From the NCBI GenBank assembly GCA_903835235.1, contig CAILMF010000036.1, positions 1 to 64,000 on the forward strand: a stretch of 64,000 nt of DNA, written 5' to 3'. Below the pieces are notes generated by a model that made no database searches, was not told the origin of the DNA, and was given only the letters and a program-made list of their open reading frames with translations. The translations under genes were made by a program, and so were the position numbers. The stretch is from an uncultured Rhodospirillales bacterium. GTDB taxonomy: Bacteria; Pseudomonadota; Alphaproteobacteria; Acetobacterales; Acetobacteraceae. Below, one piece after another: positions 24,504 through 32,384 of the stretch (the stretch's first letter is position 1; each line of letters begins with the position of its first letter).

Positions 24504-24545
24504 AACCGGAGGGCGCCGGCGTGCCCGGCACAGGGGAGTACGGGC

Positions 24546-25130
24546 ATGCGCCTGGTCATGCGCCGCTGGTTCACCATGGTGGACCACAAGTTCACCGAAG
24601 CCGACCGTACCGATGGCGGCCCGCCGCTGCGCCGGGTGGCGGCGATTGCGGTACTGGCCAACCCCTATGCCGGGCAGGGCTTCGTGGCCGACCTGGCGCC
24701 GGCCATTGCCGCCAGCGAGGCGCTGGGCGAGGAACTGGCCGCCATCGCCATGCAGGCCATGGGCGACTTTCCGGTGGAAAGCTACGGCAAGGGCGGTATC
24801 GTCGGCCTGGATGGCGAGCAGGAACACGTGAACGCGCTGCTGACCACCACCTTCGCCGAGCCGCTGCGGAAAGCGGTCGGCGGCGGCGCGGCGTGGATAT
24901 CCTCCTTCACCAAGCGCGGCGCGCCGGGCAGCAGCATCGACGTGCCGATGGCGCACAAGGACGCGCTTTACGTGCGCAGCCACTATGACGGCATGTCGCT
25001 GACCCTGCCGGATGCGCCGCAGGCCGACGAGGTCGCTCTGATTGTCTGCCTGGCCAATCGCGGGCGGATCAATGCGCGCGTCGGTGGGCTGGCGGCGGGG
25101 AAGATCGCAGGCACGGACGGGCTGCGCTGA
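24546..25130 (+). CDS. Amino acid synthesis (DUF1185, PF06684) family protein
   Basis: A 194-residue protein of the AA_synth/DUF1185 family; its members are described as having a variant of the Bacillus chorismate mutase fold but no proven reaction. Family landmarks are VAAIAVLANPYAGQGF near residue 33, the acidic DLAPAI segment and the IDVPMAHKDALYVRSHYD stretch. The ATG at 24546 has AGGGGAG upstream. Its stop overlaps the amidohydrolase start (TGATG), so the two are translated together and probably act on one compound. Confidence 0.88.
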   Translation: MRLVMRRWFTMVDHKFTEADRTDGGPPLRRVAAIAVLANPYAGQGFVADLAPAIAASEALGEELAAIAMQAMGDFPVESYGKGGIVGLDGEQEHVNALLTTTFAEPLRKAVGGGAAWISSFTKRGAPGSSIDVPMAHKDALYVRSHYDGMSLTLPDAPQADEVALIVCLANRGRINARVGGLAAGKIAGTDGLR

Positions 25131-26326
25131 TGCGCACCGCCATCGTCAACCTGGGTGGTCTCTGCACCGGGGACTACCTGAACCCGCTGATCCAGGCCGA
25201 TGGCATCCTGATGGATGGCGGGAAGATCACCGCCATCGGCACGCTGGGCGCGGCAGAAACCGAGGCCTGCGACGTGGTGATCGACGCCGGCGGCACCATC
25301 GCTGCGCCGGGGCTGATCGACAGCCATGTCCACATCACCTTCGGCGACTATACGCCGCGCCAGCGCACCGTCGGCTTCCTGGAGAGCTACCTGCATGGCG
25401 GCGTCACCTGCGCCATTTCCGCCAGCGAGGTGCATGTGCCCGGCCGCCCGAAGGACCCCGCGGGCGTGAAGGCGCTGGCGCTGGCGGCGCGCGCCTGCTT
25501 CCTGAACTACCGGCCCGGTGGCATGCGGGTGCATGCCGGCAGCATCATCCTGGAACCCGGGCTGACCGAAGCCGACCTGCGCGAGATCGCCGCCGCCGGC
25601 ATCTGGCTGGCCAAGGCAGGCTTCGGCGCCTTTGAGACGCCCTACGGCTATGCGCCCTTGATGCACGCCGCGCGGGCGGCCGGCATGGTCACCACCATGC
25701 ATACCGGCGGCTCCTCCATCCCGGGGTCGTCCGGGATATGGGCGGAGCATGTGCTGGCCAGCAACGCGCATGTCTCCTTCCACGTGAATGGCGGGCCGGT
25801 GGCGATGCCGGATGCCGGCTTTCCGCGCCTGGTGGACGAAAGCGACGTGGCGATGCAGATCTGCACCGCCGGCAACCTGCGCACCGCGTTGCTGACCGCG
25901 CGCCTGCTGGCGGAAGTCGGGCAGCCGGAACGCCTGTTGATCGCCACGGATACGCCGACCGGCAGCGGGATCATGCCGCTGGGCATGCTCTACACCATCA
26001 GCCACCTGGCCAGCCTGGGCGGCATGGCGCCGGAAGCGGCCATTGCCGCGGCCACCGGCAACAATGCGCGGGTGTATCGGCTGAACAGCGGCATCCTGGC
26101 GCCAGGCCGCGATGCCGATGTGATCCTGCTGGATGGCTGCGATGGTGGCGCCTGCGACGACGCGCTCTCGGCCCTGCGCAACGGTGACATTCCCGCCGTG
26201 GGCGCGGTGGTGACGGATGGCGTGCCGCGCTTCGTCGGCCGCAGCCGCAACACGCCGGGCGGCCTCCGCTCGGTAAGGGTGGCACGCTGCGTGCTACCGA
26301 TGGACTTCTCCGCTTCCGCGCATTGA
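25130..26326 (+). CDS. Enamidase-like amidohydrolase
   Basis: Metal-dependent hydrolase of 398 residues, strongly resembling the enamidase of anaerobic nicotinate degradation, which opens the cyclic enamide 6-oxo-1,4,5,6-tetrahydronicotinate. Shared landmarks are SHVHITFGDY (H66, H68), LHGGVTCAISASEVHVPG, RPKDPAGVKAL, NYRPGGMRVHAG, MHTGGSSIPGSS, ATDTPTGSGIMPLGML and SRNTP near the C-terminus. The last 20 or so residues extend beyond the family end. It is second in the DUF1185-Liv operon. A related cyclic amide, imide or lactam substrate is likely; nicotinate itself is not shown. Confidence 0.88.
   Translation: MRTAIVNLGGLCTGDYLNPLIQADGILMDGGKITAIGTLGAAETEACDVVIDAGGTIAAPGLIDSHVHITFGDYTPRQRTVGFLESYLHGGVTCAISASEVHVPGRPKDPAGVKALALAARACFLNYRPGGMRVHAGSIILEPGLTEADLREIAAAGIWLAKAGFGAFETPYGYAPLMHAARAAGMVTTMHTGGSSIPGSSGIWAEHVLASNAHVSFHVNGGPVAMPDAGFPRLVDESDVAMQICTAGNLRTALLTARLLAEVGQPERLLIATDTPTGSGIMPLGMLYTISHLASLGGMAPEAAIAAATGNNARVYRLNSGILAPGRDADVILLDGCDGGACDDALSALRNGDIPAVGAVVTDGVPRFVGRSRNTPGGLRSVRVARCVLPMDFSASAH
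26271..26299 (+). repeat. Stem-loop at the end of the enamidase-like gene
   Basis: CGGTA...TACCG enclose GCACG-CTG-CGTGC, so the last codons of the amidohydrolase can fold. No T-run follows. It may set relative expression of the downstream Liv genes. Confidence 0.4.
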
Positions 26327-26369
26327 AGCGTGCATAGAGCGTGTTCACCACCTGCATTGGGGCATTGCG

Positions 26370-27587
26370 ATGACCGTTTCCCGCCGTTCGCTGCTGGCCA
26401 CGCCGGCTCTGCTGTTGGCCCGACCGGCCGTGTCGCAGGCGCGCTTCGCCGGCATGGAAGTGAAGCTCGGCGCCATCGTGCCCAGCAGCGGCCCCTTCGC
26501 CGAATGGGGCCGCACCAACACCGTGGCGCTGCGCATGGTGGAGGAGCAGGTCAACGCCGGCGGCGGCATCGGCGGCGCCAGGCTGAGCATCGCGATCTAC
26601 GACGACGCGGCGCGGCCGGCGCAGGCCGCCAACCTGGTGCGCAAGCTGGCCGATGACGACAAGGTGCTGGCCATTGCCGGCCCGCTGACCAGCAGCGCCT
26701 GCGAAGTGGCCTTTCCGGTGGCCAACCAGGCCAAGCTGGTGGCGTGCAGCCAGGCCTCCTCCAAGCCCGGTACGGCGGCGGCCAATCGGCCCTGGGCCTT
26801 CCGCAACACCATCGACGAGGCGGTGCTGCTGAAGACCTCGCTGCCCTGGTTCAAGCGCAGCTATTCGGTCGAGACCATCGCGATCATCTACGACGCCAAG
26901 GACGCGAACTCCGTCGCGCTCGGCAGCCGGATCATGCCGGAGATGCTGAAGGAGAACGGCATCCGCCTGCTGAACGAAGGCTCGCTGGCCACCTTCAACA
27001 CCGGCGATATCGACGTCTCCGCCCAGGTGACGGCGCTGAAGGCGCTGAACCCCACCGCGCTGGTGGTGGCGGCCGATTATTCCCAGGCGGTGACGGTGCT
27101 GCGGGAAATGCGGCGCCAGGGATTCATCAAGCCGGTCATCGGCGGCACGCCGCTGATCTCCTCCGCCATCCTGCGCGCCGCGCCGGAGATCCCGGTGGTG
27201 TCCTGCGCCACCTATTATGCCGGCCAGCAGGGCGAGAAGGTGCAGCGCTTCACCAACGCCTTGCAGCCGCGGCTGCGCGCCACCGCCGGCCTGCCGCCGA
27301 CCATCGAGCCCAGCATGTACGACGCCCACATGGCCGAGATTGTCGGCATGTACACCGACGCCGTGCTGCGCGGCGGGCTGACGCTGAAGCCGGCCGACCT
27401 GGAGAGCGACCGCGAGAAGCTGCGCGCCCATCTGGAAAAGCTGAGTGGCTATGAGGGCCTGTCCGGCCCGATCCACTTCGCCGAGACCGGCGACGCGGTG
27501 AAGGTGTTCTTCACCGTGGTCGGCCAGAACGGCAGCTGGACCGAGAAGGTCCGCGGCTGCAGCACGCATGGCAGCCTGACCTGCTGA
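26370..27587 (+). CDS. Branched-chain amino acid/amide ABC receptor (LivK type)
   Basis: Periplasmic binding protein (405 residues) of the Leu/Ile/Val-amide family, Venus-flytrap fold. The signal peptide is cut near VSQA (about residue 22), followed by VKLGAIVPSSGPFAEWG, the family start with the ligand-contact Ser/Gly loop. The ligand could be an amide or aromatic acid rather than leucine, given the enamidase-like gene 43 nt upstream. It is third gene of the rightward operon, and livH starts 4 nt after its stop. Confidence 0.92.
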   Translation: MTVSRRSLLATPALLLARPAVSQARFAGMEVKLGAIVPSSGPFAEWGRTNTVALRMVEEQVNAGGGIGGARLSIAIYDDAARPAQAANLVRKLADDDKVLAIAGPLTSSACEVAFPVANQAKLVACSQASSKPGTAAANRPWAFRNTIDEAVLLKTSLPWFKRSYSVETIAIIYDAKDANSVALGSRIMPEMLKENGIRLLNEGSLATFNTGDIDVSAQVTALKALNPTALVVAADYSQAVTVLREMRRQGFIKPVIGGTPLISSAILRAAPEIPVVSCATYYAGQQGEKVQRFTNALQPRLRATAGLPPTIEPSMYDAHMAEIVGMYTDAVLRGGLTLKPADLESDREKLRAHLEKLSGYEGLSGPIHFAETGDAVKVFFTVVGQNGSWTEKVRGCSTHGSLTC

Positions 27588-27591
27588 GCCG

Positions 27592-28464
27592 GTGCTGCTG
27601 CAGCAACTCGTCAATGGGCTGACGCTCGGCGCGGTCTATACGCTGGTGGCGTTGGGCTTTTCGCTGGTCATGGGGGTGCTGGGCATCCTCAACCTGGCGG
27701 TGGCGGAGCTGTTCATGCTCGGCGGCTATGTCGGGCTGACGCTTATGTTGGACGGCCAGCCGCTGCTGGTCGGCCTCGGCGCCGCGGCACTGTTCACGGG
27801 GTTGCTGGGCGTGGTGGTGGAGCGGGTGGCCTACCAGCCCTTGCGCCACGCGCCGCCGATTGCGCCGCTGCTGTCCACGCTGGGCTTCTCGGTCATCTTC
27901 CAGACCGTGGCGACGAATGTGTGGGGCAGCGACCCACTGCTGCTGCCGCCGGAGTTGATGGATGCGCGCTACCAGCTCGGCAGCGTCTCGGTCGGCCAGG
28001 CGCAGCTGGTGGTGATGGCGACGGCGGTGGGCCTGGTGGTGGGCCTGGCGTTGGTGATGCGCCACACCCGCTTCGGCACCGGGCTGCGCGCCATTGCCGA
28101 GAACCGCGACGTGGCGCGGCTGCTGGGCGTGCCGGCGCCGCTGGTCACGTCGGGCGCCTTCGCGCTGTCGGGCGCCATGGCGGGCGTGGCTGGCGTGCTG
28201 ATCGGGCTGCACTATGGCGCACTGACGCCTTTTGTGGGCGTGGAAGTGGGCTTGAAGGCCATCGCGGTGATGGTGGTCGGCGGCACCACCAGCATCTGGG
28301 GCGTGCTGCTGGCCGGGCCGTTGCTGGGCGTGCTGGAGGTGATGACCGTCGCCTTCGGCGGCGCCGCCTTCCGCGACATGACGGTGTACGGCCTGATGAT
28401 CCTGACGCTGCTGCTGCGGCCGCAGGGCCTGCTGGGGCGGGCCGGCGGGGCGCAGCGGGTATGA
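27592..28464 (+). CDS. Branched-chain amino acid-type ABC permease (LivH type)
   Basis: Inner-membrane permease of 290 residues, about eight hydrophobic helices. The N-terminus LLQQLVNGLTLGAVYTLVAL is the classic LivH start and supports the GTG at 27592. A conserved cytoplasmic stretch RHTRFGTGLRAIAENRDVAR, rich in basic residues, contacts the ATPase. Its last bases overlap livM (ATGA). Confidence 0.93.
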   Translation: MLLQQLVNGLTLGAVYTLVALGFSLVMGVLGILNLAVAELFMLGGYVGLTLMLDGQPLLVGLGAAALFTGLLGVVVERVAYQPLRHAPPIAPLLSTLGFSVIFQTVATNVWGSDPLLLPPELMDARYQLGSVSVGQAQLVVMATAVGLVVGLALVMRHTRFGTGLRAIAENRDVARLLGVPAPLVTSGAFALSGAMAGVAGVLIGLHYGALTPFVGVEVGLKAIAVMVVGGTTSIWGVLLAGPLLGVLEVMTVAFGGAAFRDMTVYGLMILTLLLRPQGLLGRAGGAQRV

Positions 28465-29285
28465 TCTCCTCCTACGTCGCCGGGCTGCTGGCGGAGATCG
28501 GCATCGCCAGCATCGCCGCGCTCAGCGTCCATGTCATCCTGGCGGTGGGGCAGCTTTCGCTGGGCAATGCCGCCTTCATGGCCTGCGGTGCCTATACCGC
28601 CAGCGTGCTGACGGTGGAGCATGGCGTGCCGGTGCCGCTTGCAATCGCTGTCGGCGCCGTGGTCAGCGGCGTGCTGGGGCTGGTGGTCGGTTTCCCGGCG
28701 CTGCGGCTGCGCGGCATCTACCTGGCCATGGCCACGCTGGGCTTCGGCGAAATGACGCGCAGCTTCTTCCTCTCACTGGATGCCACCGGCGGCGCCGCCG
28801 GCTATTCCGGCATGCAGCGGCTGTCGCTCGGCGCCATTTGGGCCTGGGCGTTGCCGCTGCTGGTGCTGGTGCTGCTGGCGGAACGCTCTCGCCTGTGGCT
28901 GGCGCTGAATGCCGTTCGGGACGATGAGACCGCGGCGCGGCTGCTCGGCCTCAACACCGTGGCGCTGAAGCTGGGCGCCTTCACGGTGGGCGCGGCGCTG
29001 GCGGGCATTGCCGGCGGGCTGTTCGCGCATTGGCACATCTTCATCGAACCTGGCGCCTTCAACCTGGACCGCTCCATCGAGATGGTGCTGGCGGTGGTGT
29101 TGGGCGGCAGCACCATCGCACTCGGCCCGGTCTTCGGCGCGGCTGCCTTGGCGCTGGCGCCGGAAGCCCTGCGCTTCATTGCGGATTGGCGACTGGCCGC
29201 CTTCGGCGCGCTGCTGATCGTGATCCTGCTGCTGCGGCCGCAGGGCATCATCGACCGTCGCCTGCTACGGGCGTTGAAGCCATGA
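28461..29285 (+). CDS. Branched-chain amino acid-type ABC permease (LivM type)
   Basis: Second permease, 274 residues, pairing with LivH. It has VGQLSLGNAAFMACGAY and FPALRLRGIYLAMATLGFGE, both hallmarks of LivM. It is shorter than many LivM proteins because it lacks an N-terminal extension. The start at 28461 overlaps the livH stop, and its stop overlaps livG by 4 nt. Confidence 0.93.
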   Translation: MISSYVAGLLAEIGIASIAALSVHVILAVGQLSLGNAAFMACGAYTASVLTVEHGVPVPLAIAVGAVVSGVLGLVVGFPALRLRGIYLAMATLGFGEMTRSFFLSLDATGGAAGYSGMQRLSLGAIWAWALPLLVLVLLAERSRLWLALNAVRDDETAARLLGLNTVALKLGAFTVGAALAGIAGGLFAHWHIFIEPGAFNLDRSIEMVLAVVLGGSTIALGPVFGAAALALAPEALRFIADWRLAAFGALLIVILLLRPQGIIDRRLLRALKP

Positions 29286-30025
29286 GCCTGTTGTCGCTTT
29301 CCGGCGTCACCTGCCGCTTCGGCGGCATCACCGCGCTGAACAACCTGTCGCTGGACCTGCCGGCAGGCGCCATCACCGGCGTCATCGGGCCGAATGGCGC
29401 GGGCAAGACCACGCTGTTCAACTGCATCACCGGCGCCTATCGGCCCAGCGAGGGCGAGATCCGCCTGCGCGGTGAGAGCCTGCTCGGAATGCCGCCGCAT
29501 CGCATCGCCCGGCGCGGCATCGCCCGCACCTTCCAGAACATCCGGCTGTTTCCCTCCATGACCGTGTGGGAGCATTTGATGGTGGTGCAGCGCGGCGGCG
29601 GGTTGCGTGCCGCGCTGGCGCCGCTCGGGCTTTCCGGCCCCGCGCCCCGGCACCGCGCCGAGCAGGCGCTGGAACGCTTCGGCCTGGCGCCGTTCCGCGA
29701 CCGTCTCGCGACCACGCTGCCCTATGGGGTCATGCGCCGCGTCGAACTCGCGCGCGCGCTGACCGCCGAACCCGCGCTGCTGCTGCTGGACGAACCCGTG
29801 GCCGGCATGAACCACGAGGAAGCCGCCGGCGTCGCCAGCCTGTTGCAGGGCCTGGTGGCGGATGGCCTGACGCTGCTGCTGATCGAGCACGACATGGGCT
29901 TTGTCGAGCAGCTCTGCCAGCGCGTGCATGTGCTGGACTTCGGCACGCTGATCGCCAGCGGCACGCCCGCGGAAATACGCCGCAACCCCGCCGTCATCGA
30001 CGCCTATCTGGGGGTGGAGGCCTGA
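29282..30025 (+). CDS. Branched-chain amino acid-type ABC ATPase (LivG type)
   Basis: ATPase of 247 residues with Walker A GPNGAGKTT, Q-loop IARTFQNIRLFPSMTV, Walker B LLLLDEPVAGM and switch His (IEHDM). The signature reads LPYGVMRRVELARAL: LivG usually has LPYGQQRR, so a QQ-to-VM change is present next to the ATP-sandwich glycine. Otherwise typical. Overlaps livM by 4 nt and livF by 1 nt. Confidence 0.93.
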   Translation: MSLLSLSGVTCRFGGITALNNLSLDLPAGAITGVIGPNGAGKTTLFNCITGAYRPSEGEIRLRGESLLGMPPHRIARRGIARTFQNIRLFPSMTVWEHLMVVQRGGGLRAALAPLGLSGPAPRHRAEQALERFGLAPFRDRLATTLPYGVMRRVELARALTAEPALLLLDEPVAGMNHEEAAGVASLLQGLVADGLTLLLIEHDMGFVEQLCQRVHVLDFGTLIASGTPAEIRRNPAVIDAYLGVEA

Positions 30026-30732
30026 TGCTGGCGGTGCAGGGGCTTTCCGTCCGCTATGGCCCGATCCAGGCGGTGCGCGGGCTTTCGCTGGAGGTGCGCC
30101 CCGGCGAGATCGTCGCGCTGATCGGCGCCAATGGCGCGGGCAAGACCAGCGCGGTGAAGGCGATTGCGGGCCTGTTGCCGCATGGGGGCAGCGTCACGCT
30201 GGGCGGCCAGCCACTGCCGCGCCAGGCGGAACGCGCGCTGCGCGCCGGCCTGGCGCTGGTGCCGGAGGGCAGGGGCATCCTGGGCCAGATGACGGTGGCC
30301 GAGAACCTGCGCATGGGCGGCTATGCCAGGCGGGACCGCGCCACGCTGGACGCCGCCATTGCCGAGCAGATGCGGCGCTTTCCCATATTGGGCGAACGCC
30401 ACGACCGGCTGGCCGGGCTGCTGAGTGGCGGCGAGCAGCAGATGCTGGCCATCGCCCGCGCGCTGCTGAGCCAGCCGCGCCTGCTGGTGCTGGACGAACC
30501 CTCGCTGGGCCTGGCGCCGATCATGGCCGCGCGCATCTTCGCCTTGGTGGAGGAGTTGCGCGCCGGCGGCATGTCCATTCTGCTGGTGGAGCAGAAGGCG
30601 CGCCAGGTACTGAGGATTGCCGACCGCGCCTATGTGCTGGAAACTGGCACGCTGCGCGCCAGTGGCACCGGGGCGGAACTGGCTGCCCAGGGCCTGCTGA
30701 GCGACGCCTTCATGGCGACCGGCGCCGGCTGA
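30025..30732 (+). CDS. Branched-chain amino acid-type ABC ATPase (LivF type)
   Basis: Second ATPase, 235 residues: Walker A GANGAGKTS, LALVPEGRGILGQMTV, signature LSGGEQQMLAIARAL, Walker B LLVLDEPSLGLAP and LVEQKA in place of the switch-histidine region, as usual for LivF. It is the last gene of the seven-gene operon that starts at 24546. Decayed coding sequence begins 5 nt after its stop. Confidence 0.93.
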   Translation: MLAVQGLSVRYGPIQAVRGLSLEVRPGEIVALIGANGAGKTSAVKAIAGLLPHGGSVTLGGQPLPRQAERALRAGLALVPEGRGILGQMTVAENLRMGGYARRDRATLDAAIAEQMRRFPILGERHDRLAGLLSGGEQQMLAIARALLSQPRLLVLDEPSLGLAPIMAARIFALVEELRAGGMSILLVEQKARQVLRIADRAYVLETGTLRASGTGAELAAQGLLSDAFMATGAG

Positions 30733-30736
30733 GGCG

Positions 30737-31262
30737 GCGGGGCTGGACGCGGTGCTGCTGGGCCCGGCGCTGGGCAGCCACGCCTGCTGCTCTCCGGCGG
30801 GGCCGATGCGGTGCAGCTGGACCCGATGCCGCTGCTCGGCAGCCTGGTGCCGCAGAGCCGGGTCATCGGCCTCGGCGCCTTGGTGTTCATGAGCCATACC
30901 GAGCCGTTCCACACCGCCCGCGCCTTCGCCGTGCTGGACACTCTTTCGGCCGGGCGCGCCGCCTGGTGCGTGAATACGCGGCAACTGGACTGCGCGCCGG
31001 CCGACTTTGCCCACCTGCCGCTGCCGCCACCGCGGATGTGTTCCTGGCCAGGTGCCATGCGCTGGAGGCGGCGCAGGCGTTCAGCGCCAGGTTGCGCGCC
31101 GCCACCGCCGCCGCAGGGCGCGACCCCGCCGCGCTGCGCATCCTGCTCAACGCCACGCCGGTATTGGCGGCAACGGCCAGCGCGGCGCAGGACCGTACGG
31201 CGAGGCTGGACGCCGCGGTGACGCCGGCGCTGGCCGAAGCGCTGCTGGCGGAGGATGGTGAG
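30737..31262 (+). pseudogene. Remnant of an LLM-class flavin monooxygenase
   Basis: Three pieces of a luciferase-like monooxygenase lie in order but in three reading frames. They are GLDAVLLGPALG from 30737; then, from about 30796, a piece containing LLGSLVPQSRVIGLGALVFM and ARAFAVLDTLSAGRAAWCVN; and, from about 31032, a C-terminal piece with AAQAFSARLRAATAAAGRDP. Roughly 100 codons between the second and third pieces are missing relative to intact relatives such as the gene at 10683. It cannot make a functional protein. Confidence 0.75.
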
Positions 31263-31278
31263 GGCGGCCCCCGCTCCG

Positions 31279-31362
31279 GCCTGCGCGATCTTCCTGCTGG
31301 TCATCTCGCTGAACGTGCTGGGGGATGGGCTGCGCGACGCGCTGGACCCGAAGCGCGGCTGA
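31279..31362 (+). pseudogene. C-terminal remnant of a dipeptide ABC permease (DppC/OppC type)
   Basis: The frame from 31288 to the stop at 31360-31362 reads [20 protein letters not shown] followed by PKRG. That is the highly conserved C-terminus of dipeptide/oligopeptide permease subunits ([13 protein letters not shown]). No other part of the gene remains; it abuts the LLM remnant directly, indicating a deletion junction near 31262-31285. Confidence 0.8.
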
Positions 31363-31404
31363 GGTGGTTGCGCCACGGCCTGCCCGCGTCCTATCCACGG
31401 CCGC

Positions 31405-32286
31405 ATGAGGCTTCCCTTCACCGTCATCGGCGGCTTCCTCGGCGCCGGCAAGACCACGCTGTTGAACCGGCTGCTGCACCAGGGGCGGCGGCGCTACGCC
31501 GTGCTGGTCAACGATTTCGGCAGCCTGAACATCGATGCGTCGCTGATCGCGGGGCATGATGGCCGCACGCTGCAACTGACCAATGGCTGCGCCTGTTGCT
31601 CGCTTGGCGGCGGCCTGCTGGATGGCCTCGGCGACCTGCTGGACAGCGGCCAGCCCTTCGACCAGGTGGTGGTGGAGGCGAGCGGTGTCGCCGACCCCTG
31701 GCGCATTGCCGAGGTGGCGCTGGTGGAGCCGCGGCTGACGCTGGACGCCGTACTGGTGCTGGCCGATGCCACCCGCCTGCCGGCGCAGCTGGCCGACCGC
31801 TACGTGGGAGAGACGGTGCGGCGGCAACTGCTGGCCGCCGACCTGGTGCTGCTGAACAAGCGCGACCTGGCCGGCCGCACTGCGTTGGCCGAGGCACGCG
31901 CCGCCGCGCTGGCGGTACGCCCCGGGATGCGCCTGGTGGTGACGGAACAGGCCATGCTGCCGGACGACCTGCTGGACGCGCCCACACCGCCGCGCAGTCG
32001 CTTCCGCGCCGAAGCCGCCGCGCATGACGACAGTTTTCGTCGCTTCCTCTACCAGCGCGAAGGGCGCTTCGACCGCGCGGCGTTGGCTCGCGCGCTGGAG
32101 GCCATGCCACCGGCGCTGCTGCGGCTGAAGGGCTTCTGCGCCACCACAGAAGGCCCGGCGCTGCTGCAGATGGTCGGCCCGCGCTGGACGCTGGCGCCAG
32201 CGGAGGCGGAGGGCATTGCGCTGGTCGGCATCGGCACGCCGGAGCTGACGGACCTCACAGCCACGCTGGATGCAGCCTTGGCTTAG
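31405..32286 (+). CDS. CobW/G3E-family GTPase
   Basis: Putative metallochaperone or cobalamin-related GTPase, 293 residues. Walker A is GGFLGAGKTTLL (9-20), the metal-binding CxCC motif is GCACCSLGG (C62, C64, C65), and the base-recognition motif is LLNKRDLAG. A C-terminal CobW_C-like domain follows (about 200-290). G3E proteins insert metals (Zn, Co, Ni, Fe) or serve cobalamin synthesis; no cob gene or zinc-uptake gene is near, so the target is unknown. It sits alone after the pseudogene region. Confidence 0.88.
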   Translation: MRLPFTVIGGFLGAGKTTLLNRLLHQGRRRYAVLVNDFGSLNIDASLIAGHDGRTLQLTNGCACCSLGGGLLDGLGDLLDSGQPFDQVVVEASGVADPWRIAEVALVEPRLTLDAVLVLADATRLPAQLADRYVGETVRRQLLAADLVLLNKRDLAGRTALAEARAAALAVRPGMRLVVTEQAMLPDDLLDAPTPPRSRFRAEAAAHDDSFRRFLYQREGRFDRAALARALEAMPPALLRLKGFCATTEGPALLQMVGPRWTLAPAEAEGIALVGIGTPELTDLTATLDAALA

Positions 32287-32384
32287 GGGCTGCCAGGCGC
32301 AGAAAGAAGCGCCGGACAGTCTCCAAGCTGTTGTTTACGCGGCTGCGCCACGCCGGCGGCGTTTGCTCCTGCGCCGATCGGACG

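Noticed and set aside
25130-26326. Nicotinate degradation pathway
   Set aside because: Only the enamidase-like step is supported. 6-Hydroxynicotinate reductase and downstream genes are not in the window, and the Mo hydroxylase is not shown to use nicotinate.
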